This document shows, piece by piece, positions 5,421-6,773 of a stretch of DNA of 6,773 nt; positions within the stretch are counted from its first letter, which is position 1, and every line of letters begins with the position of its first letter. The notes beneath the pieces are model-generated. The model ran no database searches, was not told the origin of the DNA, and saw only the letters and a program-made list of their open reading frames with translations. Location of the stretch: contig JALVWV010000294.1 of NCBI GenBank assembly GCA_027023145.1, forward strand, positions 1 through 6,773. The letters are read 5' to 3'. The stretch comes from Campylobacteraceae bacterium. Its GTDB lineage: Bacteria; Campylobacterota; Campylobacteria; Campylobacterales; Sulfurovaceae. The position numbers and the translations under genes are program-made.

Positions 5421-6434
5421 ATGGATGCAACACATTATTATAACCCGAACGGAGAAGACATTCTCGATGAAAAGATCTACGGAGGCTCCCCTTCTGGTTT
5501 CGTCGATTTTAACCGATCCAAATATCGCTGGGACAGCAACATCTACGATCTGATGAATGCCAACACTTGGTTTCCGTCCGAAGTCAACACCTCTGCTGAG
5601 AGCAAAAACTTTTCAGCCCTCAGCGACAACGAACAGTCGATCTACAAACTCACCTTTGCACAGCTCAGTTTTAACGACAGTGCTCAGGAGGAGTACCTGA
5701 GTGACTTCCGCCGTTTAGCCAACAACCGCTTGGTCAAATCGGTTTTGAGTCTTCAGATCATGCAGGAGGTCAACCACTCCAAATCGTATGCGGTGCTCCT
5801 CGATGCAGCTGGCAACTCCGAAGAGGTCTTTAATCTCTACAAATACGATCAAGCACTTAACCGCAAAAACCAGCGCATCGCTGAGCAATTTGCCCGATAT
5901 ATTGACGGTGGCTCAGCCGAAAAAATGCTCCTGAGCTCCATGGCAAGTATCAACCTTGAAGGGATATATTTTCTCCTCGGCTTCAGTTACATTTACCTGC
6001 TTGGAGACAAAGTCCCCGGAGCCCGTGATATGATCAAATTCATTGCCCGAGATGAGCTTAATACCCACATGCCACTCTTTGGAAATATTTTTAAAACAAT
6101 CCACAAAGAAAACCAGATCAGTGCAGCCACAATTGATGAGTGCTACAACATGATTCGGGATGCCGTGGATATCGAGCTGGAGTACGGCAACTACCTGCTT
6201 GACAGCTTTCCTATCATGGGCACCACCCCTGAACTGATGGAGCGCACTGTTCATAACTACGCCAATAACCGCCTCAAAACCATCGGTCTAGATCCCATCT
6301 TCGAAGAGACACCTGAGACGTACCTGCAGCAGCTGGTCACCAAGCATTTGAATATGAATGAGGTGCGGAGCAACTTCTTTGAGAGCAATGTGTCCAATTA
6401 TGCCAAGTCAAGCATCGACCTGGACGACTTCTAA
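5421..6434 (+). CDS. nrdB: Ribonucleotide reductase class I, beta subunit
   Basis: This 337-residue protein is the radical-generating subunit that, with NrdA, reduces ribonucleotides to deoxyribonucleotides in the cytoplasm. Expected residues are present: W50 in NTWFPSEV (radical transfer), D86, E116 and H119 in EVNHSKSY with radical tyrosine Y123, E180 in NLEGIYF, then D211-E212 and H216. The C-terminus (NYAKSSIDLDDF) resembles the NrdA-binding tail of Campylobacterota NrdB. The second ligand pair reads RDELNTH, so E212 and H216 are four apart instead of the usual three. Overall it seems quite divergent from Helicobacter and Campylobacter NrdB as I remember them. nrdA is not in the window; in this phylum the two genes are often unlinked. 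The gene has its own promoter and overlaps the convergent L,D-transpeptidase gene by 4 bp. Confidence 0.93.
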   Translation: MDATHYYNPNGEDILDEKIYGGSPSGFVDFNRSKYRWDSNIYDLMNANTWFPSEVNTSAESKNFSALSDNEQSIYKLTFAQLSFNDSAQEEYLSDFRRLANNRLVKSVLSLQIMQEVNHSKSYAVLLDAAGNSEEVFNLYKYDQALNRKNQRIAEQFARYIDGGSAEKMLLSSMASINLEGIYFLLGFSYIYLLGDKVPGARDMIKFIARDELNTHMPLFGNIFKTIHKENQISAATIDECYNMIRDAVDIELEYGNYLLDSFPIMGTTPELMERTVHNYANNRLKTIGLDPIFEETPETYLQQLVTKHLNMNEVRSNFFESNVSNYAKSSIDLDDF

Positions 6435-6773
6435 TTTGTTACGATTACCGTAGTATTCTTCCGGCCATATTTTCGGACAAGATTGTAAATCCGTCGAGCA
6501 CTGACTGGGTGGGTGCGCACGCAACCGTGTGAGGCGGGTCGTCCGAGTTGGTGGAGGGCTTCGGTGCCATGGATGGCAATACCGTTGTTGAAAAAAGTAC
6601 TCCAGGGCATGGGGGAGTTGTAGTATTTACGTGAGTAGTGCATGCTTTCCAAAGAGTAGGGTTTGAAAACGCCATTTGGGGTACGGTGACCGGCTTTTCC
6701 GGTAGAGGATTTGAAAGTGTAAAGTTGCTCGAGATCTTTATAGACATAAATCCGTTGAACCGATTTATCTACG
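6431..6773 (-). CDS. L,D-transpeptidase, YkuD domain (C-terminal part)
   Basis: The gene enters from the right edge; 113 codons plus the stop are visible, so the N-terminus and any signal peptide are missing. The segment reads as a YkuD catalytic domain: an early strand with VDKSVQRIYVYKD, then GKAGHRTPNGVFKPYS, then IHGTEALHQLGRPASHGCVR. The catalytic cysteine is encoded at 6521-6523 and the conserved histidines lie in IHG and SHGC. These enzymes act in the periplasm, forming L,D cross-links in peptidoglycan, anchoring proteins to it or trimming it. Only 29 residues follow the cysteine, typical of a domain ending the protein. The frame stays open to the window edge, so the TTG at 6652 is not the true start. 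Its stop overlaps the end of nrdB, leaving no room for a separate terminator. Confidence 0.9.
   Translation of the reverse strand, partial: VDKSVQRIYVYKDLEQLYTFKSSTGKAGHRTPNGVFKPYSLESMHYSRKYYNSPMPWSTFFNNGIAIHGTEALHQLGRPASHGCVRTHPVSARRIYNLVRKYGRKNTTVIVTN

Overview
This is chromosomal DNA from a member of the Campylobacterota (formerly Epsilonproteobacteria). The best evidence is an orphan OmpR-type regulator of the HP1043/HsrA/CosR kind with a degenerate receiver. A divergent class I NrdB without an adjacent nrdA, AT-rich intergenic spacers and weak -35 boxes also fit that phylum. The genes look fairly GC-rich for the phylum, so a free-living sulfur or hydrogen oxidiser (Sulfurovum, Sulfuricurvum, Sulfurimonas or Nitratifractor type) is more likely than Helicobacter or Campylobacter. 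I cannot name the genus.

Layout. (1) 1-157: the first 32 codons of a minus-strand secreted protein diverge from a plus-strand gene, with two closely packed promoters between them. (2) 158-1786, plus: a PP2C-type phosphatase fused to a Ser/Thr kinase with a C-terminal membrane anchor. (3) 1787-1956: a non-coding convergent spacer rich in inverted repeats. (4) 1957-2616, minus: the HsrA/CosR-like regulator, preceded by an AT-rich spacer with nested palindromes. (5) 2779-5333, minus: a two-gene unit with a 4-bp overlap, a PLP-dependent ACC-deaminase/D-cysteine-desulfhydrase-like enzyme followed by hisD. (6) 5421-6434, plus: nrdB, with its own promoter and a strong ribosome binding site. (7) 6431-6773, minus: the C-terminal part of an L,D-transpeptidase, overlapping nrdB tail to tail by 4 bp.

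Most of the window is housekeeping: histidine synthesis, deoxyribonucleotide synthesis, cell-wall cross-linking and an essential-type regulator. Four things stand out. HisD carries a tail of about 115 residues with two copies of an INIDLGKTK-containing repeat. The PLP enzyme contains a heptanucleotide tandem repeat (AGTGGAG, 4.4 copies) in its reading frame, where a change of one unit would frameshift it; it also overlaps hisD by 4 bp. NrdB has an E-x3-H metal-ligand spacing where the usual pattern is E-x2-H. The spacer at 1822-1929 has four copies of a GGTGTTG/CAACACC heptamer in inverted pairs and could fold as a structured RNA. No mobile element, CRISPR array, tRNA or rRNA is visible.
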